In this document: positions 1 to 4,717 of the stretch, piece after piece
Numbering within the stretch: the first letter of the stretch is position 1
How the letters are laid out: the number at the start of each line of letters is the position of its first letter
Assembly (NCBI GenBank): GCA_028275425.1
Contig: JAPWUT010000109.1
Span: 1-6,210, forward strand
DNA from: Anaerolineae bacterium
GTDB lineage: Bacteria; Chloroflexota; Anaerolineae; SpSt-600
Length of the DNA stretch: 6,210 nucleotides
Reading direction: 5' to 3'
Made by a program: the position numbers and the translations under genes
Notes under the pieces: generated by a model
Databases searched by the model: none
What the model saw: only the letters and a program-made list of their open reading frames with translations
Told to the model about the DNA's origin: nothing

Positions 1-109
1 CAAAAGGGCCCGTCGGGGTTACCATATGGTGGTGAGGAAACCGCCCAGGAAGAAGGCGATTGTGAAGCTCGCTCCCGGTGAGAAAATCCAAATCTTTGAA
101 GGAGTGTAG
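1..109 (+). CDS. rplW: 50S ribosomal protein L23, C-terminal fragment (5' end outside window)
   Basis: Only the last 35 codons are present, read from position 2 to the TAG at 107-109. The peptide runs from KRARRG through VRKPPRKKAIVKLAPGEKI to IQIFEGV. The basic loop followed by KKAIVxLxPGxxIxxFEG is the typical end of bacterial L23. L23 binds 23S rRNA domain III beside the peptide exit and is the docking site for trigger factor and SRP; the rRNA-binding basic loop is visible here, but the N-terminal part that contacts trigger factor is not. Placement directly before rplB, with a 2-base gap, is the classical S10-operon order and supports the call. The final codons (F-E-G-V) also carry the GAAGGAG ribosome-binding sequence of rplB at 98-104. 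Confidence 0.95.
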   Translation, partial: KRARRGYHMVVRKPPRKKAIVKLAPGEKIQIFEGV

Positions 110-111
110 CC

Positions 112-936
112 ATGGGGATAAGGGTGTATAAGCCTACCTCCCCGGGAAGAAGGGGGATGAGCGTTTCCACCTTTGAGGAGATAACGAAGGATGAGCCCGA
201 GAAGTCCTTGGTGGTGCCTTTGAAGAAAAATTCGGGGAGGAACCACCAGGGCAAAATAACGGTTCGCCACAGGGGAGGGGGACATAAGAGGCTTTACCGC
301 ATAATTGATTTCAAGCGGGATAAAATCGGGATTCCGGGCAAAGTCATAGCCATTGAGTATGACCCCAACCGCTCAGCCCGGATTGCCCTCATACAATATG
401 CCGATGGGGAAAAGCGTTACATTATTGCCCCCCTTGGCCTCAAAGTTGGCGATACGGTCATGTCGGGGCCTGATGCGGAGATAAAAGTTGGCAATGCCCT
501 TCCTTTGGCCAACATTCCGGTTGGGACCTTCATCCACAACATTGAGCTTTATCCTGGCCGTGGGGGGCAATTGGTAAGAGCAGCTGGGACGGCAGCCCAG
601 ATTTTGGCCAAGGAAGGGGATTATGCCCAGGTTAAGCTCCCTTCCGGCGAGATAAGGCTTATCAACCTAAAGTGCATGGCTACCATAGGGCAGGTGGGCA
701 ATGTGGACCACGCTAATATAAGGCTGGGGAAGGCCGGGAGGAGCCGTTGGCTTGGGTGGCGCCCCACCGTGCGGGGTTCAGCCATGAGCCCGAGGGACCA
801 CCCCCATGGTGGTGGTGAGGGAAGGGCACCCATCGGTCTACCTCACCCCAAGACCCCATGGGGCAAGTGCGCATTAGGCAAAAAGACCCGCCGAAATAAG
901 CTTACGGATAAGTTCATAATCAAGCGGCGGAAGTAA
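112..936 (+). CDS. rplB: 50S ribosomal protein L2
   Basis: Encodes 274 residues, the normal length for bacterial L2. L2 is a primary 23S rRNA-binding protein (domain IV, helix 66) needed for subunit association and for shaping the peptidyl-transferase centre. The N-terminal OB-fold half contains VRHRGGGHKRLYRIIDF (residues 51-67) and IEYDPNRSARIALI (81-94). The SH3-like half carries the hallmark DHPHGGGEGR at 229-238; H230 corresponds to the conserved His229 of E. coli L2. The tail KKTRRNKLTDKFIIKRRK is typical. ATG 112 is chosen because it gives the standard MGIRVYKPTSPGRR start and has GAAGGAG at 98-104, seven bases upstream. Cys253 (PWGKC) lies where Pro or Gln is more usual, as I recall; the effect is unknown. 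The coding sequence lies 2 bases after rplW and 13 bases before rpsS. Confidence 0.99.
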   Translation: MGIRVYKPTSPGRRGMSVSTFEEITKDEPEKSLVVPLKKNSGRNHQGKITVRHRGGGHKRLYRIIDFKRDKIGIPGKVIAIEYDPNRSARIALIQYADGEKRYIIAPLGLKVGDTVMSGPDAEIKVGNALPLANIPVGTFIHNIELYPGRGGQLVRAAGTAAQILAKEGDYAQVKLPSGEIRLINLKCMATIGQVGNVDHANIRLGKAGRSRWLGWRPTVRGSAMSPRDHPHGGGEGRAPIGLPHPKTPWGKCALGKKTRRNKLTDKFIIKRRK

Positions 937-944
937 AGGAGGTG
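935..944 (+). promoter_or_regulatory. Very strong Shine-Dalgarno of rpsS, overlapping the rplB stop
   Basis: AAAGGAGGTG, beginning within the TAA stop of rplB (934-936), is a near-full complement of the 16S rRNA 3' end. GGAGG (938-942) ends seven bases before ATG 950. A ribosome ending rplB would stop directly on this site, so re-initiation on rpsS is likely (inference). Confidence 0.85.
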
Positions 945-949
945 GTGAT

Positions 950-1237
950 ATGGGCCGTTCCCTCAAGAAAGGGCCTTTTGTAGACCCTAAGCTCCTGGAG
1001 AGAATTGAGGAGATGAATCGGACCGGGGAAAAGAGGGTTATAAAGACGTGGTCCAGGGCTTCGGTAATAGTCCCCCAGATGGTGGGCCACACCATCGCCG
1101 TACACGATGGCCGTCGCCATGTCCCTATCTACATAACTGAGCAGATGGTTGGCCACCGGCTGGGGGAATTCGCCCCTACCCGGACTTTCAGGGGGCATAC
1201 TGTTAAGGAAAAGAAAACCCAGGTTCAGAAGAAATGA
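950..1237 (+). CDS. rpsS: 30S ribosomal protein S19
   Basis: Encodes 95 residues, within the usual 90-95. S19 sits in the 30S head, pairs with S13, and contacts 16S rRNA near the A-site tRNA and the B1a bridge region. Nearly the whole protein is conserved family sequence: RSLKKGPFVD at 3-12, IKTWSRASVIVPQMVGHTIA at 31-50, VHDGRRHVPIYITE at 51-64, and MVGHRLGEFAPTRTFRGH at 66-83. The C-terminal tail KEKKTQVQKK is basic, as expected. The start is fixed by MGRSLKKGPF and the strong ribosome-binding site before ATG 950. It is third in the visible S10-operon segment, 12 bases before rplV; its TGA stop at 1235-1237 is joined to the AGGAG used by rplV. Confidence 0.99.
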   Translation: MGRSLKKGPFVDPKLLERIEEMNRTGEKRVIKTWSRASVIVPQMVGHTIAVHDGRRHVPIYITEQMVGHRLGEFAPTRTFRGHTVKEKKTQVQKK

Positions 1238-1249
1238 GGAGAGTGAGCG

Positions 1250-1597
1250 ATGGAAGGCTTTGAAGTAAGAGCGGTGACCCGCTACGTAAGGATATCTCCT
1301 CAGAAAGTGCGGAGGATTCTGGGGCAGCTTAAGGGCAAGCAGGTTGATGAGGCTTTGGCCCTTTTAGAGTTCATGCCTCAGAAGGCGGCCAGAATCGTCT
1401 CCAAGACCATAAAATCAGCAGTGGCCAATGCCGTTGAGAATTTTGGCCTCTCCAGGGAGGACTTATACATCGCCAAAATAACGGCCGATCAGGGGCCAAC
1501 TCGCCTCTGGAGGCGTTTTGCGGCCCGAGGGCGAGTCCGCCCCATCCGCCGGCGCTATTCCCATATAACTGTTGTAGTTGCCGAAAGAACGCCTTAA
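1250..1597 (+). CDS. rplV: 50S ribosomal protein L22
   Basis: Encodes 115 residues, typical for L22, which binds all 23S rRNA domains and sends a long beta hairpin into the peptide exit tunnel next to the macrolide site. Seen here: RYVRISPQKVRRILGQLKGK (11-30, the classic N-terminal segment), the helix around KAARIVSKTIKSAVANAVEN (45-64), and the hairpin from DQGP (80-83) to SHITVVVAER (104-113). The hairpin tip reads TRLWRRFAARGR (84-95), whereas most bacteria, as I remember them, have a PRA[KR]GR-type sequence; here the usual Pro-Arg is replaced by Phe-Ala. Length is unchanged, and the alternative frames give no better match, so this looks like real substitution rather than a frameshift. 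ATG 1250 follows AGGAG (1237-1241) by eight bases. TAA at 1595-1597 begins the rpsC ribosome-binding site. Confidence 0.98.
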   Translation: MEGFEVRAVTRYVRISPQKVRRILGQLKGKQVDEALALLEFMPQKAARIVSKTIKSAVANAVENFGLSREDLYIAKITADQGPTRLWRRFAARGRVRPIRRRYSHITVVVAERTP

Positions 1598-1604
1598 AGG
1601 AGGG
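1596..1604 (+). promoter_or_regulatory. Shine-Dalgarno that sets the TTG start of rpsC
   Basis: AAAGGAGGG overlaps the rplV stop codon. AGGAGG (1598-1603) ends six bases before TTG 1610. No ATG or GTG lies between the site and the conserved GRKVHPIGFR sequence, so this site supports TTG as the true start. Confidence 0.85.
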
Positions 1605-1609
1605 AAAGC

Positions 1610-2293
1610 TTGGGCCGGAAAGTTCACCCTATCGGATTCAGGCTCGGTTACAACAAAGAGTGGTTCTCGGTCTGGTATGCCGAGGGGAAGCAATATACCG
1701 AGTTCCTCCACCAGGACCTCAAAATTCGCCAGCTTATAGATAAGGAGCTGGCCGATGCCGAGGTTTCCAGGATTAAGATTGAGCGCTTCCCCAAGCAGAT
1801 AAACATAACCATCCACACCGCAAGGCCGGGGTTAGTAATAGGCAGAAAAGGTGCAGAGATAAACCGGCTTCGCCAAGAGCTGGAGGAGCTTACGGGGCAA
1901 AGGGTCAGCTTGAAAGTTGAAGAAGTGAAGAAGCCGGAATTGGATGCCGTCCTTGTGGCCAGGAGCATTGCCAGGCAGATAGAGAAGCGGGTTTCCTACC
2001 GGCGGGCCATGAAGCAGGCGGTGGCCAGGGCTATGAAAGCCGGCGCTAAGGGCATAATGATTCAATGCAAGGGAAGGCTGGCCGGAGCAGAAATGGCCCG
2101 CAAGGAAGTTATAAAAGAAGGCCGGATACCCCGTAACACCCTCAGAGCCGATATAGATTATGCCCTGGCCGAAGCCCTCACAATTCTGGGTAAAATAGGG
2201 GTCAAGGTGTGGATATACAAGGGTGACCTTTTGCCCAAGAAACCCGAATTTGAGGCTTTCCTTGTGACGGAAGAAGCCACTGCTTCGGAATGA
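1610..2293 (+). CDS. rpsC: 30S ribosomal protein S3 (TTG start)
   Basis: Encodes 227 residues, normal for S3 with a short C-terminal tail. S3 lies at the mRNA entry channel of the 30S head and helps unwind mRNA structure. The N-terminal segment GRKVHPIGFRLG (2-13) is diagnostic. The KH domain carries ARPGLVIGRKGAEI (71-84) with the GRKG loop at 78-81. The C-terminal domain contains YRRAMKQAV (130-138); R131, R132 and K135 match, with the same numbering, the residues tied to mRNA helicase activity in E. coli S3. GRLAGAEMARKE (155-166) and LRADIDYALAEA (178-189) complete the signature. The start is TTG at 1610, required because the conserved sequence begins immediately after it and an AGGAGG lies six bases upstream. 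Codon use is notable: 12 of 20 Ile codons are ATA and 10 of 21 Arg codons are AGG or AGA. Confidence 0.99.
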   Translation: MGRKVHPIGFRLGYNKEWFSVWYAEGKQYTEFLHQDLKIRQLIDKELADAEVSRIKIERFPKQINITIHTARPGLVIGRKGAEINRLRQELEELTGQRVSLKVEEVKKPELDAVLVARSIARQIEKRVSYRRAMKQAVARAMKAGAKGIMIQCKGRLAGAEMARKEVIKEGRIPRNTLRADIDYALAEALTILGKIGVKVWIYKGDLLPKKPEFEAFLVTEEATASE

Positions 2294-2296
2294 TTA

Positions 2297-2303
2297 GGGA
2301 GGG
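2297..2303 (+). promoter_or_regulatory. Shine-Dalgarno of rplP, choosing between two in-frame ATGs
   Basis: GGGAGGG ends nine bases before ATG 2313 and fifteen before ATG 2319. The shorter spacing favours 2313, giving the MLMPKR start that is also the common family form. Confidence 0.75.
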
Positions 2304-2312
2304 TAAGAGACC

Positions 2313-2738
2313 ATGTTGATGCCTAAAAGGGTAAAATATCGCAAGCAGCAGAGGGGGCGATTGAAGGGCAAGGCTTCAAGGGGTAATACTCTGGAATTTG
2401 GGGATTATGGTCTTCAGGCTCTTGAGCCTTGCTGGCTTACTGCTCGCCAGATAGAGGCTGCCCGCCGGGCTATAGTGCGCTTCGTCCGGAAAACCGGCAA
2501 GCTGTGGATTCGGGTCTTCCCCGATAAGCCCATAACCCGTAAGCCTGCGGAGACCCGGATGGGCGGCGGCAAGGGGAACGTAGACCAATGGGTAGCAGTT
2601 ATCAAGCCCGGCCGAATCATATTTGAACTGGCCGGTGTGAAAGAGGAAGACGCCGAGGAGGCCTTCCGCCTTGCTGCCCATAAGCTCCCCATTAAAACCC
2701 AGATAGTAAAGCGAGCTGAACTGATTAAGGAGGTTTAG
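2313..2738 (+). CDS. rplP: 50S ribosomal protein L16
   Basis: Encodes 141 residues, the usual 136-144. L16 assembles late onto the 50S subunit, organises the A-site tRNA region with helices 38, 42 and 89, and is essential for peptidyl-transfer activity. Seen: PKRVKYRKQQRGRLKG (4-19), LTARQIEAARRAI (42-54), the central KLWIRVFPDKPITRKP (63-78), and ETRMGGGKGNVDQWVAVIKPG (80-100), which ends beside the A site. R82 is the counterpart of E. coli Arg81, hydroxylated by YcfD/RoxA in that species; whether it is modified here cannot be told. AAHKLPIKTQIV (121-132) closes the fold. ATG 2313 is preferred over ATG 2319 by ribosome-binding spacing. The last three codons (K-E-V) contain the AAGGAGG used by rpmC, three bases downstream. 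Confidence 0.98.
   Translation: MLMPKRVKYRKQQRGRLKGKASRGNTLEFGDYGLQALEPCWLTARQIEAARRAIVRFVRKTGKLWIRVFPDKPITRKPAETRMGGGKGNVDQWVAVIKPGRIIFELAGVKEEDAEEAFRLAAHKLPIKTQIVKRAELIKEV
2726..2734 (+). promoter_or_regulatory. Shine-Dalgarno of rpmC embedded in rplP
   Basis: TAAGGAGGT lies wholly inside rplP, across the codons for its final residues I-K-E-V. AAGGAGG (2727-2733) ends eight bases before ATG 2742, so the same bases serve as coding sequence and as an initiation signal. Confidence 0.8.
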
Positions 2739-2741
2739 GTT

Positions 2742-2954
2742 ATGAGGCCTCAGGATATAAGGGAAATGAGCGATGAGGAAATCAAGGCCAAAATTGAAGA
2801 GCTCTACCGGGAACTCTTCAACCTTCGCTTCCAGAAGGCCATTGGGCAGGCCAAAAATACTGCCCGCTTTAAAGAAGTGCGCCGGGACATCGCTCGCCTC
2901 AAGACTATTTTGAGGGAAAGGGAACTTGGCATTTATCCTTCCAAGGAGGGCTAA
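2742..2954 (+). CDS. rpmC: 50S ribosomal protein L29
   Basis: Encodes 70 residues, normal for this small two-helix protein. L29 sits beside L23 near the tunnel exit, where it contributes to the binding platform for nascent-chain factors. The sequence fits a helical hairpin: an acidic first helix with MSDEEIKAKIEELYRELFNLRFQ (residues 9-31), including the ELxxLRFQ-type family signature, then a basic linker and the second helix FKEVRRDIARLKTILRERE (43-61). ATG 2742 is set by the AAGGAGG eight bases upstream and the position of rplP. Its TAA (2952-2954) touches the ATG of rpsQ with no base between, and the last residues S-K-E-G carry the rpsQ ribosome-binding site at 2943-2949, so the two are almost certainly translated in a coupled way. 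Confidence 0.97.
   Translation: MRPQDIREMSDEEIKAKIEELYRELFNLRFQKAIGQAKNTARFKEVRRDIARLKTILRERELGIYPSKEG
2943..2949 (+). promoter_or_regulatory. Shine-Dalgarno of rpsQ embedded in rpmC
   Basis: AAGGAGG is read as Lys-Glu-Gly codons at the end of L29 and ends five bases before ATG 2955. With no intergenic base, all of the rpsQ initiation signal upstream of ATG lies in rpmC. Confidence 0.8.
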
Positions 2955-3209
2955 ATGAGAGAGCGGCGCAAGAAGCTGGTCGGACGCGTTGTAAGCGATA
3001 AGATGGATAAGACCGTGGTGGTGAGAGTAGAGCGCACCAAGCGCCACCCTCTCTACGGCAAAGTCATAACCGTAAGCAAGAAATTCATGGCCCATGACCC
3101 TAAAAACGAATGCCGTGTGGGGGACCTGGTGCGCATAATAGAATCAAGGCCAATAAGCCGAAGGAAAAGATGGGTAGTTGTGGAAATACTGGAGAGAGCC
3201 CAGGCTTGA
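2955..3209 (+). CDS. rpsQ: 30S ribosomal protein S17
   Basis: Encodes 84 residues, the standard size. S17 is an OB-fold primary binding protein of the 5' domain of 16S rRNA (helices 7 and 11) and acts early in 30S assembly. Recognised from GRVVSDKMDKTVVVRVER (10-27), the loop RHPLYGKVITVSKKFMAHD (30-48), and the end segment NECRVGDLVRIIESRPIS (51-68) followed by KRWVVVEIL (71-79), in family order. The ATG at 2955 abuts the rpmC stop and gives the expected short N-terminus MRERRKKLVG. It is the last gene of the classical S10 operon; only 14 bases separate it from rplN, which in E. coli starts the separately transcribed spc operon. No terminator or promoter-like room is seen there. Confidence 0.98.
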   Translation: MRERRKKLVGRVVSDKMDKTVVVRVERTKRHPLYGKVITVSKKFMAHDPKNECRVGDLVRIIESRPISRRKRWVVVEILERAQA

Positions 3210-3223
3210 TGGAGGGTTGAGAA

Positions 3224-3592
3224 ATGATACAGCAGGAAACTCGCCTCGTCGTAGCCGATAATACTGGAGCTAAAGAGATACTGTGCATCCGGGTCCTTGG
3301 CGGTTCGGCTAAGAAATACGGCCGTGTAGGCGATATCATCATCGCTTCAGTCAAAGAGGCCACCCCTGATGCCCAGGTTGAAGAAGGGGACGTGGTGAGA
3401 GCGGTTATCGTAAGGACTGCCAAGGAATACCGGCGGCCCGATGGCACTTACATCCGCTTTGATGATAATGCCGCAGTTATAATTGACGAGAACAATAACC
3501 CGAAGGGGACCAGGATTTTCGGCCCGGTGGCCCGTGAGCTGAGGAGCAAGGGCTTCATGAAAATCATTTCCCTGGCTCCCGAAGTGGTCTAA
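3224..3592 (+). CDS. rplN: 50S ribosomal protein L14
   Basis: Encodes 122 residues, exactly the family norm. L14 is a beta-barrel protein at the subunit interface; with L19 it forms bridges B5 and B8 to the 30S subunit, and it is the docking site for the silencing factor RsfS. Features include MIQQETRLVVADNTGAKE (1-18), CIRVLGGSAKKYGRVGDIII (21-40), and the highly conserved end GTRIFGPVARELRSKGFMKI (94-113) with SLAPEVV. The start is clear: MIQQ is the common bacterial start, and GGAGG (3211-3215) ends eight bases before ATG 3224. It is first of the spc gene set but is continuous with rpsQ. The TAA stop opens the TAAAGGAGG string that serves rplX. Confidence 0.99.
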   Translation: MIQQETRLVVADNTGAKEILCIRVLGGSAKKYGRVGDIIIASVKEATPDAQVEEGDVVRAVIVRTAKEYRRPDGTYIRFDDNAAVIIDENNNPKGTRIFGPVARELRSKGFMKIISLAPEVV

Positions 3593-3602
3593 AGGAGGCA
3601 AA

Positions 3603-3950
3603 ATGAGGAAGATAAGGAAAGGCGATACCGTTGAAGTTATAGAGGGCGATGAAAAAGGGAAGCGCGGGGCCGTCCAGAAAGTAATCATTGGCAAAAGGAG
3701 GGATGGCTCCCGTGACCCCAACGATGTGCGGGTTATAGTCTCAGGGGTGAACTTGGTTAAGAAGCACCAACGCCGTCTCCCTGATGTCCGGACCCAATAC
3801 GGGATAATTGAGGTAGAGGCTCCGATCCACATCTCCAACGTGGCCCTTGTTTGCCCTAAGTGCGATAAGCCCACCAGGGTTGGGTTCAGGGTCTTTGAAG
3901 ACGGAACCAAAGCCCGTTTCTGCAAGCGCTGTGGAGAACTTATTGATTGA
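3603..3950 (+). CDS. rplX: 50S ribosomal protein L24, zinc-ribbon form with an internal insertion
   Basis: Encodes 115 residues, slightly longer than E. coli L24. L24 is an assembly-initiator protein that nucleates folding of the 5' region of 23S rRNA. The N-terminal KOW motif is clear: KGDTVEVIEGDEKGKRGAVQ (6-25), then VIVSGVNLVKKHQ (44-56). Against E. coli L24 recalled from memory, residues 29-43 (IGKRRDGSRDPNDVR) replace about four, an insertion of about 11 mostly charged residues in a loop. The C-terminus contains CPKC (84-87) and CKRC (107-110) around TRVGFRVFEDG, a four-cysteine zinc ribbon seen in some phyla (for example Thermus) but lost in E. coli. ATG 3603 follows AAAGGAGG (3591-3598) by four bases, a short but workable spacing. 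rplE follows after 16 bases. Confidence 0.98.
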   Translation: MRKIRKGDTVEVIEGDEKGKRGAVQKVIIGKRRDGSRDPNDVRVIVSGVNLVKKHQRRLPDVRTQYGIIEVEAPIHISNVALVCPKCDKPTRVGFRVFEDGTKARFCKRCGELID

Positions 3951-3956
3951 GGTTTC

Positions 3957-3962
3957 AGGAGG
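3957..3962 (+). promoter_or_regulatory. Shine-Dalgarno that sets the rplE start
   Basis: AGGAGG ends four bases before ATG 3967. It supports MAKAIPRLKE as the L5 N-terminus over an in-frame upstream ATG at 3847, which would begin inside rplX and add 40 residues unrelated to L5. Confidence 0.8.
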
Positions 3963-3966
3963 GGTC

Positions 3967-4521
3967 ATGGCTAAGGCTATTCCCAGGTTGAAAGAGCGCT
4001 ACATCAATCACGTAATACCGACGATGATGCAGGAATTCGGCTATAAGAACGTCATGCAAGTCCCCCGCTTAGTGAAAGTGGTGGTGAATGTGGGGGTTGG
4101 GGAGGCTGTGCAGAACCCCAAGGCTATAGATGCAGCGATGCAGGACCTGGCCACTATAACCGGCCAGAAGCCCATCGTGCGCAAGGCTAAAAAATCAATT
4201 GCGGCCTTCAAACTCAGAGCCGGCACCCCCATAGGGGTCAAAGTAACTCTGCGTGGCGATAGGATGTATTACTTTTTGGACCGGCTTTTCAATGTCGCTC
4301 TGCCGCGGCAAAGGGACTTTAAGGGGGTTCCTCCCGATTCTTTTGACGGGCGTGGGAATTACACTCTCGGGCTAAGAGAACAACTGGTCTGGCCCGAAAT
4401 TGATTACACCAAGATTGACAAAGTCCGGGGTATGGAGATAACAATCGTCACTACGGCGAAAACGGACCAAGAAGCAAAAAGGCTCTTAGAGCTTCTTGGC
4501 ATGCCTTTCAGGAGGGGATGA
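3967..4521 (+). CDS. rplE: 50S ribosomal protein L5
   Basis: Encodes 184 residues from ATG 3967, the usual 178-185. L5 is part of the central protuberance; it binds 5S rRNA (with L18 and L25-type proteins), touches P-site tRNA and forms bridge B1b with S13. Evidence in order: PRLKERYINHVIPTMMQEF (6-24), KVVVNVGVGEA (38-48), ITGQKPIVRKAKKSIAAFKL (64-83), GTPIGVKVTLRGDRMYYFLD (86-105), ALPRQRDFKG (111-120), SFDGRGNYTLG (125-135) and the tail LLELLGMPFR (173-182). The wording of the LVWPEIDY segment and the tail resembles Chloroflexota L5 in my recollection. The open frame continues upstream to ATG 3847 inside rplX, but that extension has no family support. The last codons (R-R-G) carry AGGAGGGG for rpsN, and TGA overlaps the rpsN ATG by one base. 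Confidence 0.98.
   Translation: MAKAIPRLKERYINHVIPTMMQEFGYKNVMQVPRLVKVVVNVGVGEAVQNPKAIDAAMQDLATITGQKPIVRKAKKSIAAFKLRAGTPIGVKVTLRGDRMYYFLDRLFNVALPRQRDFKGVPPDSFDGRGNYTLGLREQLVWPEIDYTKIDKVRGMEITIVTTAKTDQEAKRLLELLGMPFRRG
4510..4515 (+). promoter_or_regulatory. Shine-Dalgarno of rpsN embedded in rplE
   Basis: AGGAGG lies in the final codons of rplE. It ends five bases before ATG 4521 and only two before ATG 4518. The nearby genes rplX and rplE work with four bases, so 4521 is the better start; 4518 would be too close. Confidence 0.7.
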
Positions 4522-4703
4522 TGGCCAGAAAATGCATGAAATACAGGGAAATGCGCCGAAAATACAAGGTCAGGGTTAGGAACCGCTGTGAGCTGTGCGG
4601 TAGGCCAAGGGGTTACATGCGGCGCTTTAAACTGTGCCGCATCTGTTTCCGGAAACTCGCCCTTGAAGGTCTCATCCCAGGGGTGACCAAGGCCAGCTGG
4701 TGA
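4521..4703 (+). CDS. rpsN: 30S ribosomal protein S14, zinc-binding type (S14Z)
   Basis: Encodes 60 residues, matching the short zinc-containing S14 (about 61) and not the roughly 100-residue cysteine-free form of E. coli. S14 is a late-assembling protein of the 30S head beside S3, S10 and S19. The zinc site is visible as CELC (23-26) and CRIC (39-42), with the family frame KYKVRVRNRC, GRPRG (27-31), RRFKLCRICFRKLAL and the near-invariant end IPGVTKASW (52-60). There are two tandem ATGs, at 4518 and 4521; the second gives the standard MARK start and better ribosome-binding spacing, and overlaps the rplE TGA by one base. The first would give a four-base ATGA overlap and one extra Met. An additional Cys5 precedes the zinc ligands and is probably not one of them. 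Confidence 0.97.
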   Translation: MARKCMKYREMRRKYKVRVRNRCELCGRPRGYMRRFKLCRICFRKLALEGLIPGVTKASW

Positions 4704-4708
4704 GGAGG
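4703..4708 (+). promoter_or_regulatory. Shine-Dalgarno of rpsH overlapping the rpsN stop
   Basis: AGGAGG begins at the last base of the rpsN TGA. It ends nine bases before ATG 4718 and fifteen before ATG 4724, which favours 4718. It also argues against the in-frame GTG at 4700, which lies upstream of the site. Confidence 0.75.
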
Positions 4709-4717
4709 TTTAACACC

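Noticed and set aside
21..30. Ten-base palindrome ACCATATGGT near the start of the window
   Set aside because: It is inside the L23 coding sequence, single, and short enough to occur by chance; there is no paired site or promoter context.
797..813. Short inverted repeat ACCACC / GGTGGT with a five-base loop inside rplB
   Set aside because: It coincides with the invariant DHPHGGG codons of L2, so the protein sequence explains it. It is too short and wrongly placed for a terminator.
2376..3095. Long open frame on the minus strand (239 codons) opposite rplP, rpmC and the start of rpsQ
   Set aside because: It lies entirely opposite three clearly identified ribosomal protein genes, its peptide resembles no family I know, and it has no context of its own. 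It is a by-product of the codon bias of the coding strand.
3693..3738. Internal AAAAGGAGGG in rplX followed by an out-of-frame ATG (3703) and GTG (3712) with a stop at 3736-3738
   Set aside because: It could encode only 8-11 residues, the ATG has no spacing from the site, and A/G-rich Lys-Arg codons make such strings by chance. It does fall in the L24 insertion, but nothing supports translation.
3347..3925. Minus-strand open frame of 192 codons opposite rplN and rplX
   Set aside because: It is fully antisense to two conserved genes, with no recognisable domain and no independent support.
3847..3966. Possible 40-residue N-terminal extension of L5
   Set aside because: The in-frame ATG at 3847 lies inside rplX with no ribosome-binding site of note, and the added residues do not resemble L5. 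ATG 3967 has AGGAGG four bases upstream and the normal L5 N-terminus.
4700..4717. Possible upstream GTG start for rpsH
   Set aside because: GTG 4700 lies before the AGGAGG site and inside the rpsN end; the added residues MRRFNT are simply the ribosome-binding site read as codons.
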